Positions 25,786-35,021 of a stretch of 64,000 bases of DNA are shown here, piece after piece. This DNA is from an uncultured Christensenellaceae bacterium (GTDB taxonomy: Bacteria; Bacillota; Clostridia; Christensenellales; Borkfalkiaceae): contig CAJUSA010000011.1 in NCBI GenBank assembly GCA_910589015.1, positions 1 through 64,000 on the forward strand, in the 5' to 3' direction. Position 1 is the first letter of the stretch; every line of letters starts with the position of its first letter. Both the position numbers and the translations under genes were made by a program. Under the pieces are notes generated by a model. The model made no database searches and had not been told where the DNA came from. It was given only the letters and a program-made list of their open reading frames with translations.

Positions 25786-27846
25786 TTATGTTGTCCTCTC
25801 AAATAAAAATGCCCCCGCGCAGAACGCACCGCCTTCGAATATAAGCCTATCGCCGCGCACCGAATAAGGAGTTTGCGTATAGCAATCGGCAAGACGGTAT
25901 CCTTCCAACCCGATCGCAACAGGCTCGGCGCTCTGCAAGCGGTGAACGACGATCAGCCGCCGCCCCTTATATTCCTTGACGTAAATCTGCCGACCGACCG
26001 GCGCACGGTACGATTCCGCATCGCAGTCGATCGAAACAATATCGCCGTAACGGACGATATCCTTTATTTTATTATAAAACAACAGCCCTTGTTTGACAAG
26101 CGTTTTTTCGGTTTCCGTAAGCGAAAGCACATCGCCCGACAAACAAATCCTGCCGAGCATGGCAGCGCACAGCGAATAGACGGTGCGCCCGTCGCCTTCC
26201 CCCTCGCGCAAGACCGCCCAGATCTGCATTTGCCGCGCGGGCACGACGCGCGAAACGTTCGCCGCCACAAGCGGGATTTCGGGGCATTCGTGCGCGTCGG
26301 AAAAGGAGCACATCGAAACCTTGCTCATGCGCAAAGGTTCGATGCGACTGCCGCCCGAGGCACAGTTCTCGATGACGATATCCGGCACCGCGCGCTTGAT
26401 TTCATCGAGAAAAGCAATGCTTTCTTCGGCGACCTGCCTGCCGCCCTCGCCTAAACTTTCCGCGCCGTCGCAACCGATCCCGTAAGCGTCGTTATAGTCG
26501 ATTTTAAGGTATTCGAATCCGCACTCGCGCAACAAACCGAGCACTTTTTCACGCAGATATTCCCGCACGGATTTAAGACGCAGGTCGAGAAACCGACGGT
26601 TCTTACAGGTGATCACCGCGCCGTCGCGGTGCAAATGCATTTTTTCGTCGTAAAAAACCGCGCTCTCTCTGCCCGAAACCTCGTATTCGAACCAGATCCC
26701 CGCTTTCATGCCCGCACTGCGGATCGTTTCGACGAGTGCAGAAAGCCCGTTCGGAAACATCGTTTGATTGACGTTCCAATCGCCCGCGGCATTGCACCAA
26801 CCCTTATCGAGCGGCTTATACCAGCCCGCGTCGATCACGAAATAAGATACGGGCAGATCTTTGATTGCGGCGACGATCTGTTCGACGCGTTCGGCACTCG
26901 GATCGCCCCAGGTGGTGCAGTATTCGTTGAAGAGAACGGGCATATCCTCTTCGCACGGGGGCACGCGCAGGCGGGAATCCGTCTCATGTAAAAAGGCGTT
27001 GCAAACGGCGTTCAGCGTGTTTTTTACGGTGAAATACGCGCGGTGCGTTTGAAAACTTCCGCCTGCGGGCACGGTTTTGCGCCAGTGCCCCGTTTCATAA
27101 TCGGCAAGCCCGCCCGTCAGCGTGACGCCCTCTTTCTCGCCGTATAACCCGAACTGCCACGAATACGGCGCTTGCGCCGTAACGCCCCACACGGTGCGAG
27201 ACGAACGCTCTTCCACCGCCGCAAAGGGATAATACCCGCGGTTGGGCATGCTGCCGATCTGCCCCCACCGTTCGCATTTTACGCCGTAGCGCGCCCAGCT
27301 TTGTTCCATGCCGAGTTGCGAAAACGGCAGGCTCTGCAAACGGCATTCGCGCGACCAACCGCTCGTTAAACGGTGCAGCGCGAGTCCGCATGTATCCTTT
27401 CCGCCCGACGCCGACGCGTAAATACCGCTCAGCGAAAAACTTGCGAGGTATTCAAGCGTGCGCGCCCCGCCCGTTCTGTTTTCATACCGCACGAACGTCG
27501 TAAACACGCCGCTTTTTTCATCGTATAACAGCGTATGAACATAGTCGTTTCCCTTACCGTCGGAAAGCTCGGTCACAACGCCGTGCGCATCGGCATTTTG
27601 CCGCACGATGCGCACGAGCGCGCCCGCGCGGTTGTTCATGGTGACGCCGCGCGTGTAATCAATTAGACTCTCGTCGCCCGTGAACGCCGCCTGCACAAGG
27701 GAATCGAGGCGCAATTGTTCGATCGGCACGTTGCGATCGCACGGATAAACCGCCATGCCGAATACGGTTTTGTTTTCGTGCCCTTCGAGAGGACATTCCG
27801 CATAGTAAACGGCACTATCGCCGAACTCATATTTTTTCAGAAACAT
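25786..27846 (-). CDS. Alpha-galactosidase, glycoside hydrolase family 36
   Basis: A 686-residue retaining glycosidase. The N-terminal beta-supersandwich is followed by the (beta/alpha)8 barrel, with the nucleophile D450 in YLKIDYN and the acid/base D517 in SFSDAHE. YFVIDAGWY and WFEYEVSG are conserved substrate-pocket strands. No signal peptide, so intracellular hydrolysis of alpha-galactosides is expected. It is co-directional with the ara genes, 45 bases after araA, but separated by a hairpin. Confidence 0.93.
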   Translation of the reverse strand: MFLKKYEFGDSAVYYAECPLEGHENKTVFGMAVYPCDRNVPIEQLRLDSLVQAAFTGDESLIDYTRGVTMNNRAGALVRIVRQNADAHGVVTELSDGKGNDYVHTLLYDEKSGVFTTFVRYENRTGGARTLEYLASFSLSGIYASASGGKDTCGLALHRLTSGWSRECRLQSLPFSQLGMEQSWARYGVKCERWGQIGSMPNRGYYPFAAVEERSSRTVWGVTAQAPYSWQFGLYGEKEGVTLTGGLADYETGHWRKTVPAGGSFQTHRAYFTVKNTLNAVCNAFLHETDSRLRVPPCEEDMPVLFNEYCTTWGDPSAERVEQIVAAIKDLPVSYFVIDAGWYKPLDKGWCNAAGDWNVNQTMFPNGLSALVETIRSAGMKAGIWFEYEVSGRESAVFYDEKMHLHRDGAVITCKNRRFLDLRLKSVREYLREKVLGLLRECGFEYLKIDYNDAYGIGCDGAESLGEGGRQVAEESIAFLDEIKRAVPDIVIENCASGGSRIEPLRMSKVSMCSFSDAHECPEIPLVAANVSRVVPARQMQIWAVLREGEGDGRTVYSLCAAMLGRICLSGDVLSLTETEKTLVKQGLLFYNKIKDIVRYGDIVSIDCDAESYRAPVGRQIYVKEYKGRRLIVVHRLQSAEPVAIGLEGYRLADCYTQTPYSVRGDRLIFEGGAFCAGAFLFERTT

Positions 27847-27862
27847 ACGCTTATAGAGGAAA

Positions 27863-27897
27863 GGGCGGCATGAACGCCGCCCCTCTTTTTCTTATTT
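27863..27897. terminator. GC-rich hairpin between araA and the alpha-galactosidase gene
   Basis: Stem GGGCGGC / GCCGCCC with loop atgaac. On the plus strand it is followed by a T-rich tract. On the minus strand only TTTCC follows, so it should be a weak or partial terminator for the ara operon. A similar hairpin with GGGCGG-catgaa-CCGCCC occurs at 62.4 kb. Confidence 0.55.
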
Positions 27898-29349
27898 TAT
27901 TTTCCAGACGCGGTCTGCCCACAAAAGTTTTTCCTTGAAGGCGTTGATCTCGGTCTTTTCGTCAATGACGACGACCTCGATGCCCCACATATTGCCCAGA
28001 TCGATCATTTCCTGCGCCGTGACGACCGAGGAAACGACGGTGTGGTGCGCGCCGCCCGCATAAATCCACGCCGCAACGCCGTCTTTGAAGTTGGGTTTAT
28101 ATTTCCACATCAAACCGCCCGTGGGCAGGTTGGGCATGGGGTGCGGATATTTGACGAGTTCGATTTTCTGCACGATCAGGCGCAATCTGTCGCCCATGTC
28201 GACCATGGAAACGGCGATCGCCTCGGGCGAATCAATGCCCTCGAACACCAGACGGGCAGGATCGCTCTTGCCGCCGATCCCCAACGGGTGCACCTGAATT
28301 TCGGGTTTCGTCGCGGCAAACTGCGGCGACACCTCGAGCATGTGCGCGCCAAGACACAGTCCGTCGGCAAGGTCGTAGGTGTAGTCTTCCATCAGCCCCG
28401 TGCCCTTCTGATCTGCCATATACTGCATGATCGCACCGAGCGCCGCGATTTTCCAGTCGCCTTCCGCGCCGAATCCGTAGCCCTTGCTCTGCAAATCCTG
28501 AATGGCAAGCCCGGGCAACTGATTGAGCCCGTGCAATGCGCCGAAGTGATCGACGATGCCGATATAGCCGCCCTGTTCTTTGCAGAATTTATCCATGGCA
28601 ACCTCATACTTCGCCTGTTCGCGCACGACCGAAATGCGGTCGGTGCCCATCGTATATTTTTTCGCGTATTCCGCCATGAGCGCGTCGACCTCTTCTTCGG
28701 TGACGCGGTTGATATATTCGACCAGATCGCCGATGGGATAATAGTCGACTTCCCACCCCATGCCGATGTGCGCCTCAACCTTATCGCCCTCAGTCACGGC
28801 GACGTTACGCATATTGTCCGAGAAACGGCAAACCTTAACTTCCTTTGAGAAAGCGTACCCCGCGGCAACGCGGCACCACGAGGCAAGCTCTTTGAGCGCC
28901 TCTTCGTCTTTATAATACCCGACAATGACTTTGTTGTCCATTCTCAGGCGGGAAACGATGTAACCGAATTCCCGATCGCCGTGCGCCGCCTGATTTTCGT
29001 TCATGAAGTCCATATCAATCGTGTCGTACGGCAGTTTCTCGTTATACTGCGTCGCAAAGTGGCACATAGGCTTTTGCAACATCGAAAGCCCTTTGATCCA
29101 CATTTTCGCAGGCGAGAACGTGTGGCACCAGGTAATAATGCCAACGCAGTTTTCGTCGGCGTTGACCTTTTTCACCGCCGCAATGATCTCTTCCGAACTC
29201 TTGCACGTCGTAAGGTATTTGACGGTAACAGGCACGTATTTGCTGACGTACGCCGCCATTTCCTTCGAGTGTTCGGCAACGTGCGCGAGCACTTCGTCGC
29301 CGTAGAGCGTCTGCGAACCCGTCAGCCAATAAACAATTTTCTTTTTCAT
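27892..29349 (-). CDS. araA: L-arabinose isomerase
   Basis: A 485-residue isomerase converting L-arabinose to L-ribulose. Diagnostic stretches: YWLTGSQTLYGDEVL at the start, ITWCHTFSPAKMWIKGL, QYNEKLPYDTIDMDFMNENQAAHGDREFG split across the active site, and MEDYTYDL. Third gene of the araB-araD-araA operon. Confidence 0.97.
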   Translation of the reverse strand: MKKKIVYWLTGSQTLYGDEVLAHVAEHSKEMAAYVSKYVPVTVKYLTTCKSSEEIIAAVKKVNADENCVGIITWCHTFSPAKMWIKGLSMLQKPMCHFATQYNEKLPYDTIDMDFMNENQAAHGDREFGYIVSRLRMDNKVIVGYYKDEEALKELASWCRVAAGYAFSKEVKVCRFSDNMRNVAVTEGDKVEAHIGMGWEVDYYPIGDLVEYINRVTEEEVDALMAEYAKKYTMGTDRISVVREQAKYEVAMDKFCKEQGGYIGIVDHFGALHGLNQLPGLAIQDLQSKGYGFGAEGDWKIAALGAIMQYMADQKGTGLMEDYTYDLADGLCLGAHMLEVSPQFAATKPEIQVHPLGIGGKSDPARLVFEGIDSPEAIAVSMVDMGDRLRLIVQKIELVKYPHPMPNLPTGGLMWKYKPNFKDGVAAWIYAGGAHHTVVSSVVTAQEMIDLGNMWGIEVVVIDEKTEINAFKEKLLWADRVWKIK

Positions 29350-29382
29350 AAAAATAAAACCCCCAAGTTTTATAATAATTTT

Positions 29383-30081
29383 TTATTTTTTCTGTCCGTA
29401 ATAGGCGTTTTTGCCGTGTTTGCGCTGATAGTGTTTTTCCATCATAAAGCGGTCGGCACGCTGCACGTTCGGGTTGATGCTCTCGGTGAGATACGCCATT
29501 TTCGCCACTTCTTCGATCACCGTCGCGTTATAAACCGACCCGTCGGCATCCTTGCCGAATGCAAACACGCCGTGACTCTTGATGAGCACGCCGGGCACTT
29601 CGAGCGGTTTCAAGCCGTCGGCGGCAAATTTTTCGACGATCGCCAGCCCCGTGTTCTTCTCGTATTCGCCCTCGATTTCCGCCTGCGTCAGCGAGCGTGC
29701 GCAGGGAATGTCGCCGTAAAAATAGTCGGCATGCGTCGTGCCGTAAAAAGGAATCGCGCGCCCCGCCTGCGCCCATGCCGTGGCATAAGCGGAATGGGTG
29801 TGCGTTACGCCCCCCACGTCGGGGAACGCCTTGTAGAACTCGATATGGGTGGGCGTATCGGACGAAGGGCGCAGCTTCCCTTCCACCACCTTGCCGTTCA
29901 GATCGACGACGACGAGATCGTCCGCCGTCATATCGTCGTAACTCACGCCCGAAGGCTTGATGACGACAAGCCCGCTCGCCCTGTCGATCTGCGAAACGTT
30001 GCCCCAAGTGAACAGCACGAGTTTGTTTTTTACCAAATCGAGATTGGCTTTGAGTACCTTTTCTTTTAATTGCTCTAACAT
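29383..30081 (-). CDS. araD: L-ribulose-5-phosphate 4-epimerase
   Basis: About 232 residues, class II aldolase fold. Motifs: TWGNVSQIDRASGLVVIKPSG, SSDTPTHIEFYKAF, THTHSAYATAWAQAG (metal histidines) and HGVFAFGKD. Start at 30,081 after GGGGGGAATTATC. It converts L-ribulose 5-phosphate to xylulose 5-phosphate. Confidence 0.96.
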   Translation of the reverse strand: MLEQLKEKVLKANLDLVKNKLVLFTWGNVSQIDRASGLVVIKPSGVSYDDMTADDLVVVDLNGKVVEGKLRPSSDTPTHIEFYKAFPDVGGVTHTHSAYATAWAQAGRAIPFYGTTHADYFYGDIPCARSLTQAEIEGEYEKNTGLAIVEKFAADGLKPLEVPGVLIKSHGVFAFGKDADGSVYNATVIEEVAKMAYLTESINPNVQRADRFMMEKHYQRKHGKNAYYGQKK

Positions 30082-30094
30082 GATAATTCCCCCC

Positions 30095-31690
30095 TTATAC
30101 AATCGACTGCACCGCCTCTCTTACGACGGGAAGCGCGCGTTCGTAGCGTTCGATAAAGTTTTCGAACCCCGCTATATCCTGCGGGTCGGGCGGCAAGGTC
30201 ACGCCTTCCTGCCCTTTGAAAACCTTTTCTTCGAGGTAGTGTTCGAGGCTCTCGTCCGCGCCCTTTCGGATAAGGTAATTTGCAAGAATCGCCATGCCCC
30301 AGGCGCCGCCTTCGCCCGCCGTTTTCATCACCGTGACGGGCACGCCGAGCGCCGCGGCAAGAAAGCTCTGCCCCACGCGTTCGGTTTTGAACAGACCGCC
30401 GTGCCCCGTAATGCAATCGAGCTTGACGCCCTCTTCTTTGAGCATGATGTCGCACCCGACTTTCAGGGCGCCGAAGCACGAATAAAGTTGCGTGCGCATG
30501 AAGTTTGCAAGGCTCATCTTCGAGGTATCTTTCCGCACGAAGAGCGGACGGCCTTTTTCGACCTTCGTCACATGCTCGTTGGAAACGTAATTATAAGAAA
30601 GCAACCCGCCGCAGTCCTTGTCGCCCTTTTCCGCCTCGAAATAGAGCATGTCGTAGAGCTTCCATTTGGGAATATCCACGCCCGCCAACGCGGCGAATTC
30701 GCCGAACAGATTGACCCAGGCGTTGATATCGGACGTGCAGTTGTTGCAATGCACCATGCCCACAAGATCGCCCACGGGCGTCGTGACAAGGTCGATTTCG
30801 GGATAAGGCTTTGAGAGTTCCTTTTCGAGCACGATCATGGCAAAGACCGAAGTGCCCGCCGAAACGTTGCCCGTGCGCTTTTTCACGGCGTTCGTCGCCA
30901 CCATTCCCGTGCCCGCGTCACCCTCGGGGGGACAGAGCGGGATCCCGCTTTCGAGCTTGCCCGAAGGGTCGAGGATCTTCGCCCCCTCTTTGGTCAGCCG
31001 TCCCGCGGATTCGCCCGCGACCAATATACGCGGTAAAATTTGTTCGACCTTTTTGAGCAGTTTGCCCGAAACGAGCTTGTCGAACTTCGAGAGCATGGTT
31101 TTATCGTACTGTCTGGTTGCGGGATCGACGGGGAACATACCCGACGCCTCGCCCACGCCGATGACCTTTTCGCCCGTTAAAAGCCAATGCACATAGCCTT
31201 CGAGCGTCGTCTGATAGGCGATGTTCTTTACATGCTCTTCGCCGTTGAGAATCGCCTGATAGAGGTGCGCGACCGACCAGCGCGCGGGAATGTGGTAACC
31301 GAAGAGTTCGGTGAGCCGATCGGCGGCATACGCGGCGTTGTTGTTGCGCCAGGTACGGAACGGCGTCAGCAACCGGTCGTCTTTATCGAACACCATGTAA
31401 CCGTGCATCATGGCGGAAATGCCGATCGCGCCCACACGCGTCAACGTCACGCCGTATTTTTTGTGCACGTCGTCTGCAAGGCTCTTATAGCAGGACTGCA
31501 AACCGTACAGAATATCTTCGAGCGAATACGTCCACAAACCGTTCTCATGGCGGTTTTCCCACTCGTGCGACCCCGAGGCGACGGGCGCGTTGTGCTCGTC
31601 GATGAGAACGGCCTTGATCCGCGTCGAACCGAATTCGATTCCGAGTGCGGTTGCACCCTTTTCGACGCTTGTTTTATAAGTTGAAAGCAA
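30095..31690 (-). CDS. araB: Ribulokinase (FGGY sugar kinase)
   Basis: A 531-residue FGGY kinase: IEFGSTRIKAVLID (phosphate loop), IGISAMMHGYMVFD, PFRTWRNNN and GEGGAWGMAILA. Its place as first gene of araB-araD-araA indicates phosphorylation of L-ribulose. The FGGY subfamily is the clostridial one. The promoter is 33 bases upstream. It is the last chromosomal gene before the prophage attachment repeat. Confidence 0.9.
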   Translation of the reverse strand: MLSTYKTSVEKGATALGIEFGSTRIKAVLIDEHNAPVASGSHEWENRHENGLWTYSLEDILYGLQSCYKSLADDVHKKYGVTLTRVGAIGISAMMHGYMVFDKDDRLLTPFRTWRNNNAAYAADRLTELFGYHIPARWSVAHLYQAILNGEEHVKNIAYQTTLEGYVHWLLTGEKVIGVGEASGMFPVDPATRQYDKTMLSKFDKLVSGKLLKKVEQILPRILVAGESAGRLTKEGAKILDPSGKLESGIPLCPPEGDAGTGMVATNAVKKRTGNVSAGTSVFAMIVLEKELSKPYPEIDLVTTPVGDLVGMVHCNNCTSDINAWVNLFGEFAALAGVDIPKWKLYDMLYFEAEKGDKDCGGLLSYNYVSNEHVTKVEKGRPLFVRKDTSKMSLANFMRTQLYSCFGALKVGCDIMLKEEGVKLDCITGHGGLFKTERVGQSFLAAALGVPVTVMKTAGEGGAWGMAILANYLIRKGADESLEHYLEEKVFKGQEGVTLPPDPQDIAGFENFIERYERALPVVREAVQSIV

Positions 31691-31722
31691 AAGAAAATCC
31701 CCCCTGTTTTTTACCTGTAGAC

Positions 31723-31751
31723 ATTATAAAATAAAAAGAAAAAAAATTCAA
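31723..31751 (-). promoter_or_regulatory. Promoter of the araBDA operon
   Basis: Minus strand TTGAAT (31,751-31,746), 17-base T-rich spacer, TATAAT (31,728-31,723), with araB starting at 31,690 behind a GGGGGG site. The match to the vegetative consensus is strong. Confidence 0.75.
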
Positions 31752-31769
31752 GACTTAAAAGCAAATTTA

Positions 31770-31796
31770 TTTGAAATTTATTCAAAAATTTTTGAA
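31770..31796. promoter_or_regulatory. Overlapping palindromes upstream of the ara promoter, operator candidate
   Basis: TTTGAAATTTATTCAAA (31,770-31,786) overlaps the perfect 16-base palindrome TTCAAAAATTTTTGAA (31,781-31,796), 20 bases upstream of the -35 box. The position fits an activator or an upstream repressor operator for an arabinose regulator, which is not in the window. AT-rich composition raises the chance of accidental symmetry. Confidence 0.4.
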
Positions 31797-31863
31797 AAAA
31801 TCAAAAATAAAACCCCGCATATCGGTACTCAGGCTAAGCCTATGACGCAATATGTAGGGTTTC

Positions 31864-31893
31864 TGGTGGGAACGGCAGAACTCGAATCTGCGA
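31864..31893 (-). repeat. Left attachment repeat of prophage A: tRNA T-arm and acceptor 3' end with CCA
   Basis: Thirty bases identical to 51,992-52,021. Read on the minus strand they are a T-arm (GCAGA-TTCGAGT-TCTGC), acceptor strand CGTTCCC, discriminator A and CCA. No 5' tRNA half lies to the right, so this is a remnant copy made by integration. The repeat is also enclosed by GTAGGGTT (31,854-31,861) and AACCCTAC (31,893-31,900). Confidence 0.85.
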
Positions 31894-31967
31894 ACCCTAC
31901 CTAGATTATAGCATAAAAACGCCAAAAATCAAGCAATTTTAAGCTATTTTTCAGCATTTTTTTAATC

Positions 31968-31989
31968 TACCCCAAAATTACCCCAAAAA
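31968..31989 (+). repeat. Left arm-type repeat of prophage A
   Basis: A 22-base sequence beginning TACCCCAAAATTACCCC, identical to 51,886-51,907 inside the integrase remnant. It is 74 bases inside the left attachment repeat; the partner is 84 bases inside the right one. In the circular phage the two would flank the core in the same orientation, as integrase arm sites do. Confidence 0.6.
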
Positions 31990-32014
31990 TGCCGACAATA
32001 ACTTCTTTTCTCTT

Positions 32015-32035
32015 CCCCCATAACAGGGGGTTTTT
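32015..32035 (+). terminator. Intrinsic terminator facing rightward
   Basis: CCCCC-ataaca-GGGGG followed by TTTTT on the plus strand. In the integrated state no plus-strand gene leads into it. In the circular phage it would end the integrase transcript that reads across the attachment site. Confidence 0.6.
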
Positions 32036-32044
32036 CTATTCTTG

Positions 32045-32938
32045 TTAAGGCGTTGTCCTTCCTTCACACCAACGAATGAAATTTTCCATTTCATCGGATT
32101 TGGAATTCATCTCGTTCACTTCTTTTACGGTCGAAAAATTATAACCGCCCACCATTCCGAGAGCCGCGAAAGTGACGATCACGGCGAGTTTAACGACGAG
32201 TTTTATAACCGTTTCTTTCGAGGGATTGAAAATCACTTCTTGCAAAATCGACGCAGAAAACAGCGACGTCAACACCGTTGTACAGATCGTCCGAATATAA
32301 TCGATCGCGTTCAGCGTCCGCGTGGTTAAGCCCCCGCTGGGCGATTTGTGACTGCCGATACTCTTCCGACGATTTGCAAATAAATAATTTTCGTCGTAAT
32401 GAGCCGTTCGAACGCGCCCCGCCCGCCCGATTATCTTTAATTGTAATCTTGTAAGGTTTGGGAACTTCTTTTTCAACTCGCGTTTATCGAGCGCCTGATA
32501 TTTTTCTTTGTATTCCTCGATCGTTATCCCTGCGCTGTTCAGGATTGCAGATCGATCGCTGTCAAGCTGTTTTCTTTCCCATTCCCGACAATAGTCACGA
32601 ACTTTATCGGAAAGGTTATGCTCGATTATTTCGCGGATCATGTCTTGTAATCGCTCTGCTGCTTTGCCGTATCGTTCTGTTTTTCTGCCCCGCCGCTGGG
32701 CAAAGGAACGTAACAAAAGATAGATCGCCACGGTACAAGCGGCAACAATGCCCGTATCGATCCCGACTTCCTTCCAGTTTATTTTCAGATCGAACATAAA
32801 CTCGGCGAGAAAGGCGAGAATGATCGCGACAAATAGACCGACCACCAGGATAATAACGGTTATGTCCAACCCGTCCGAAAACGCTATTTTCTTCTTTTCG
32901 GATAACGGCTGCGTATGATTTTCGTAATCTTTCAGCAT
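32045..32938 (-). CDS. Phage membrane protein with four helices, unknown
   Basis: A 297-residue protein. Two transmembrane helices near the N-terminus (about residues 26-47 and 60-80), a charged cytoplasmic or periplasmic middle (residues 85-215), and two helices near the C-terminus. Last gene of the structural run, where lysis genes usually sit. I do not recognise a holin or endolysin motif. Confidence 0.55.
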   Translation of the reverse strand: MLKDYENHTQPLSEKKKIAFSDGLDITVIILVVGLFVAIILAFLAEFMFDLKINWKEVGIDTGIVAACTVAIYLLLRSFAQRRGRKTERYGKAAERLQDMIREIIEHNLSDKVRDYCREWERKQLDSDRSAILNSAGITIEEYKEKYQALDKRELKKKFPNLTRLQLKIIGRAGRVRTAHYDENYLFANRRKSIGSHKSPSGGLTTRTLNAIDYIRTICTTVLTSLFSASILQEVIFNPSKETVIKLVVKLAVIVTFAALGMVGGYNFSTVKEVNEMNSKSDEMENFIRWCEGRTTP

Positions 32939-32941
32939 AGT

Positions 32942-33370
32942 TTATCCCCCCTGTATCAAGCCCGATTTCAAGACGTCGCCCACCGTCTGCGCTTTGCGTT
33001 TATATTTACGATGAAAATGCCAGAACACGCATGCAGCGATCGAACCGACCGCCGCGGACAACTCAATCCACAAAAAGGTCGTCACATAATCCTGAAACAA
33101 TTCGAGCGTGAAGAAGCCCGCGAGCGCCACAAACGCGAGCGCAAGCAAATTGATGAACGGGAAGTGTGCGCGAAATCCTTTTAATATCCCGCCGAGGAAC
33201 GGCAAAGCGTTGAGCGCCGCCACCGCTAAACCCATTCCCCATTTCATTCCACCGCCCGTTTTGACGAACGGCAAAAGACAAGCCGTCACAATGATGTACG
33301 GGACGAAATATACGGCAATCGAGATCCAAAAGAATAAGTACCGCTCTTTGCGATAGGTCTTATATGTCAT
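32942..33370 (-). CDS. Phage membrane protein, holin-like position
   Basis: A 142-residue protein with four hydrophobic segments (for example YLFFWISIAVYFVPYIIVTA and LLALAFVALAGFFTLELF) and a short basic tail. The layout and its place at the end of the late genes suggest a holin or related membrane protein. No family recognised. Confidence 0.45.
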   Translation of the reverse strand: MTYKTYRKERYLFFWISIAVYFVPYIIVTACLLPFVKTGGGMKWGMGLAVAALNALPFLGGILKGFRAHFPFINLLALAFVALAGFFTLELFQDYVTTFLWIELSAAVGSIAACVFWHFHRKYKRKAQTVGDVLKSGLIQGG

Positions 33371-33974
33371 TATTTATTTCCTCCGCCGTTTTTTCAAGTG
33401 CGCCGCGCTCTTCCTTGAATTTTTCATTTTCCCCGAGCAGTTTCACAAGCGCCTTGCTCTGTGCGCTTAGCGCCGCGTCGATCTTGTTCACTTCGCCGAA
33501 CAGCGTCTTAAATTTACCGCCTGTTCCCGTCACGAAACCCGTCACCTTATTCAACGCTTTTTTCCCAAGCAATACCACGATGATCACGGCGACTACGGCA
33601 AATATAGACCCCCACACGGGTGAGTATTCCCCGAGCCACTTTACAAAAGCCGTCCAACCGTTTGCCGCGGCGTCAGGCGTATCTTCCGTTACGAGTGAGA
33701 GAAGATACTCTTCGATACTGCCCCATTGCCCAACAATAGCGTTATAATACGTTTCGTAATCGTCGCCGTATTTCGCTTTGAGTTGCTCTATAAAGCCGTC
33801 TACAAGCTCTTTCAGACCGTCCTCGACCGTTTCCGTTTTATCAGTCGTTTCGTCTATTACAGGCGGTTCTGCGTTCTCTTCCGCGATTGCGGTTGCGTTG
33901 CCCATAAACAACGGGCAGAGCAAAAAACAAGCCGCCATGCAGACGGCAACAATCAGTCTATAACATTTTTTCAT
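33360..33974 (-). CDS. Phage secreted and membrane-anchored protein, unknown
   Basis: A 204-residue protein. An N-terminal signal-type segment (LIVAVCMAACFLLCPLFMGNATA), an acidic region, a central transmembrane helix (SIFAVVAVIIVVLLG, about residues 123-138) and a coiled C-terminal stretch rich in K and E. Overlaps the next membrane protein by 11 bases. Possibly part of lysis or a tail-associated membrane protein. Confidence 0.45.
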   Translation of the reverse strand: MKKCYRLIVAVCMAACFLLCPLFMGNATAIAEENAEPPVIDETTDKTETVEDGLKELVDGFIEQLKAKYGDDYETYYNAIVGQWGSIEEYLLSLVTEDTPDAAANGWTAFVKWLGEYSPVWGSIFAVVAVIIVVLLGKKALNKVTGFVTGTGGKFKTLFGEVNKIDAALSAQSKALVKLLGENEKFKEERGALEKTAEEINNDI

Positions 33975-33985
33975 GTTTTACTCCT

Positions 33986-34555
33986 TTATAATTTTTCCCC
34001 AAGATCAACCGCGACGATTGCCGAAACAAATTCCTCTTTGGTCAGATCATGCGTGTTCAGCCGCACGTTTTCTCGATATGAGAGATACGCGTACTCTATA
34101 AGTCCGTCAAGTTTCATTTGCAGTTCTTCAAAGCGTTTATCCGCTCGTTCGGCGCGTTCTTCCGCCTGTGTAAGCCGTTTTTCTAGGGTTTCCGTCCGTT
34201 CTTTCAAGGCAACAATCTCGCCCGTCAGAAGGGCAAATTCGGGCATTGCAGAAAGGTCTTTTTCTACCGCTTTCAACAGCAACGGCTCGATTTTGTATAC
34301 CTCAATCAACTCGCCGCGCAGATAGTGTTTGACCGCCGCTTTTAACTCGCCTGTTTCCAGATCCGAAAGCGTAACCGAAGAACCTCGTATGATTCGCTGA
34401 ACCTTTTCTTTTCCGTTCAGTTCGGAAACAAAATAAAATTCCCCGCTTTTGTTGGGAAGATCGATTTCAAGATCGAGCGCCCCCGATTCTATTAGAAAAG
34501 GCGATACATCATCGTACCGCCCAATACCGTTGCTTTTCAGTTTGATCTTTCTCAT
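33986..34555 (-). CDS. Phage structural protein with coiled coil
   Basis: A 189-residue protein. The N-terminal beta-rich part (FLIESGALDLEIDLPNKSG) resembles baseplate or fibre-attachment domains. A long coiled coil (about residues 110-155, ERTETLEKRLTQAEERAERAD) follows. The start overlaps the upstream gene by four bases. A trimeric virion fibre component is likely. Confidence 0.5.
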   Translation of the reverse strand: MRKIKLKSNGIGRYDDVSPFLIESGALDLEIDLPNKSGEFYFVSELNGKEKVQRIIRGSSVTLSDLETGELKAAVKHYLRGELIEVYKIEPLLLKAVEKDLSAMPEFALLTGEIVALKERTETLEKRLTQAEERAERADKRFEELQMKLDGLIEYAYLSYRENVRLNTHDLTKEEFVSAIVAVDLGEKL

Positions 34556-35010
34556 ACAACCACCTCGCGCGGTGCTTTCCCTTCGAGCACGCGCAACTCG
34601 TTTATAATCACTGCCGCCCGCGCTTTTTTCTCAGAATAGTCGTCACGGACGATCCCGAGTTGTTCCTGCCCGATATCTTCCATGACCTTTTCGAGTTCGG
34701 CTTTTAACTCGGCATGCCTCTTTTTGTCGGCGCGCTCTTTGAGCTCTTCCGCCGTATAGGGTATGTAGACCTGAATGTTTTCGTATTCGGCCCATTCTTC
34801 CTTTGCCTCGACAGCGGGCGAAACGAGGTCTTTATAAACCGATATCCCGCCGTTTTCTTCCTCGACGATACGGTCGGCATAAACAGCGTTCCGCCCTTCC
34901 ACCGCGTCATGATGAGCAAGCAAGCGTTTGTCGCTTTTCAAATAGCCGAGGGTGAAATCGAGATCCTGTTCGTTCAATTCCTGTGTTTTTTCTTCGTTAT
35001 AGATTTTCAT
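34552..35010 (-). CDS. Phage protein, tail-fibre-associated, unknown
   Basis: About 152 residues, acidic and helical. The start is 35,010 (MKIYNEEKTQEL), because AAAGGAG lies eight bases upstream; the longer reading begins inside the previous gene. Its place just after a collar-domain fibre gene suggests a fibre assembly or chaperone role. The function is unknown. Confidence 0.5.
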   Translation of the reverse strand: MKIYNEEKTQELNEQDLDFTLGYLKSDKRLLAHHDAVEGRNAVYADRIVEEENGGISVYKDLVSPAVEAKEEWAEYENIQVYIPYTAEELKERADKKRHAELKAELEKVMEDIGQEQLGIVRDDYSEKKARAAVIINELRVLEGKAPREVVV

Positions 35011-35021
35011 AATTTTCTCCT

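Noticed and set aside
31854..31900. GTAGGGTT...AACCCTAC around the left repeat as a tRNA stem
   Set aside because: It does not fit tRNA geometry around the T-arm; noted only as a flanking inverted repeat.
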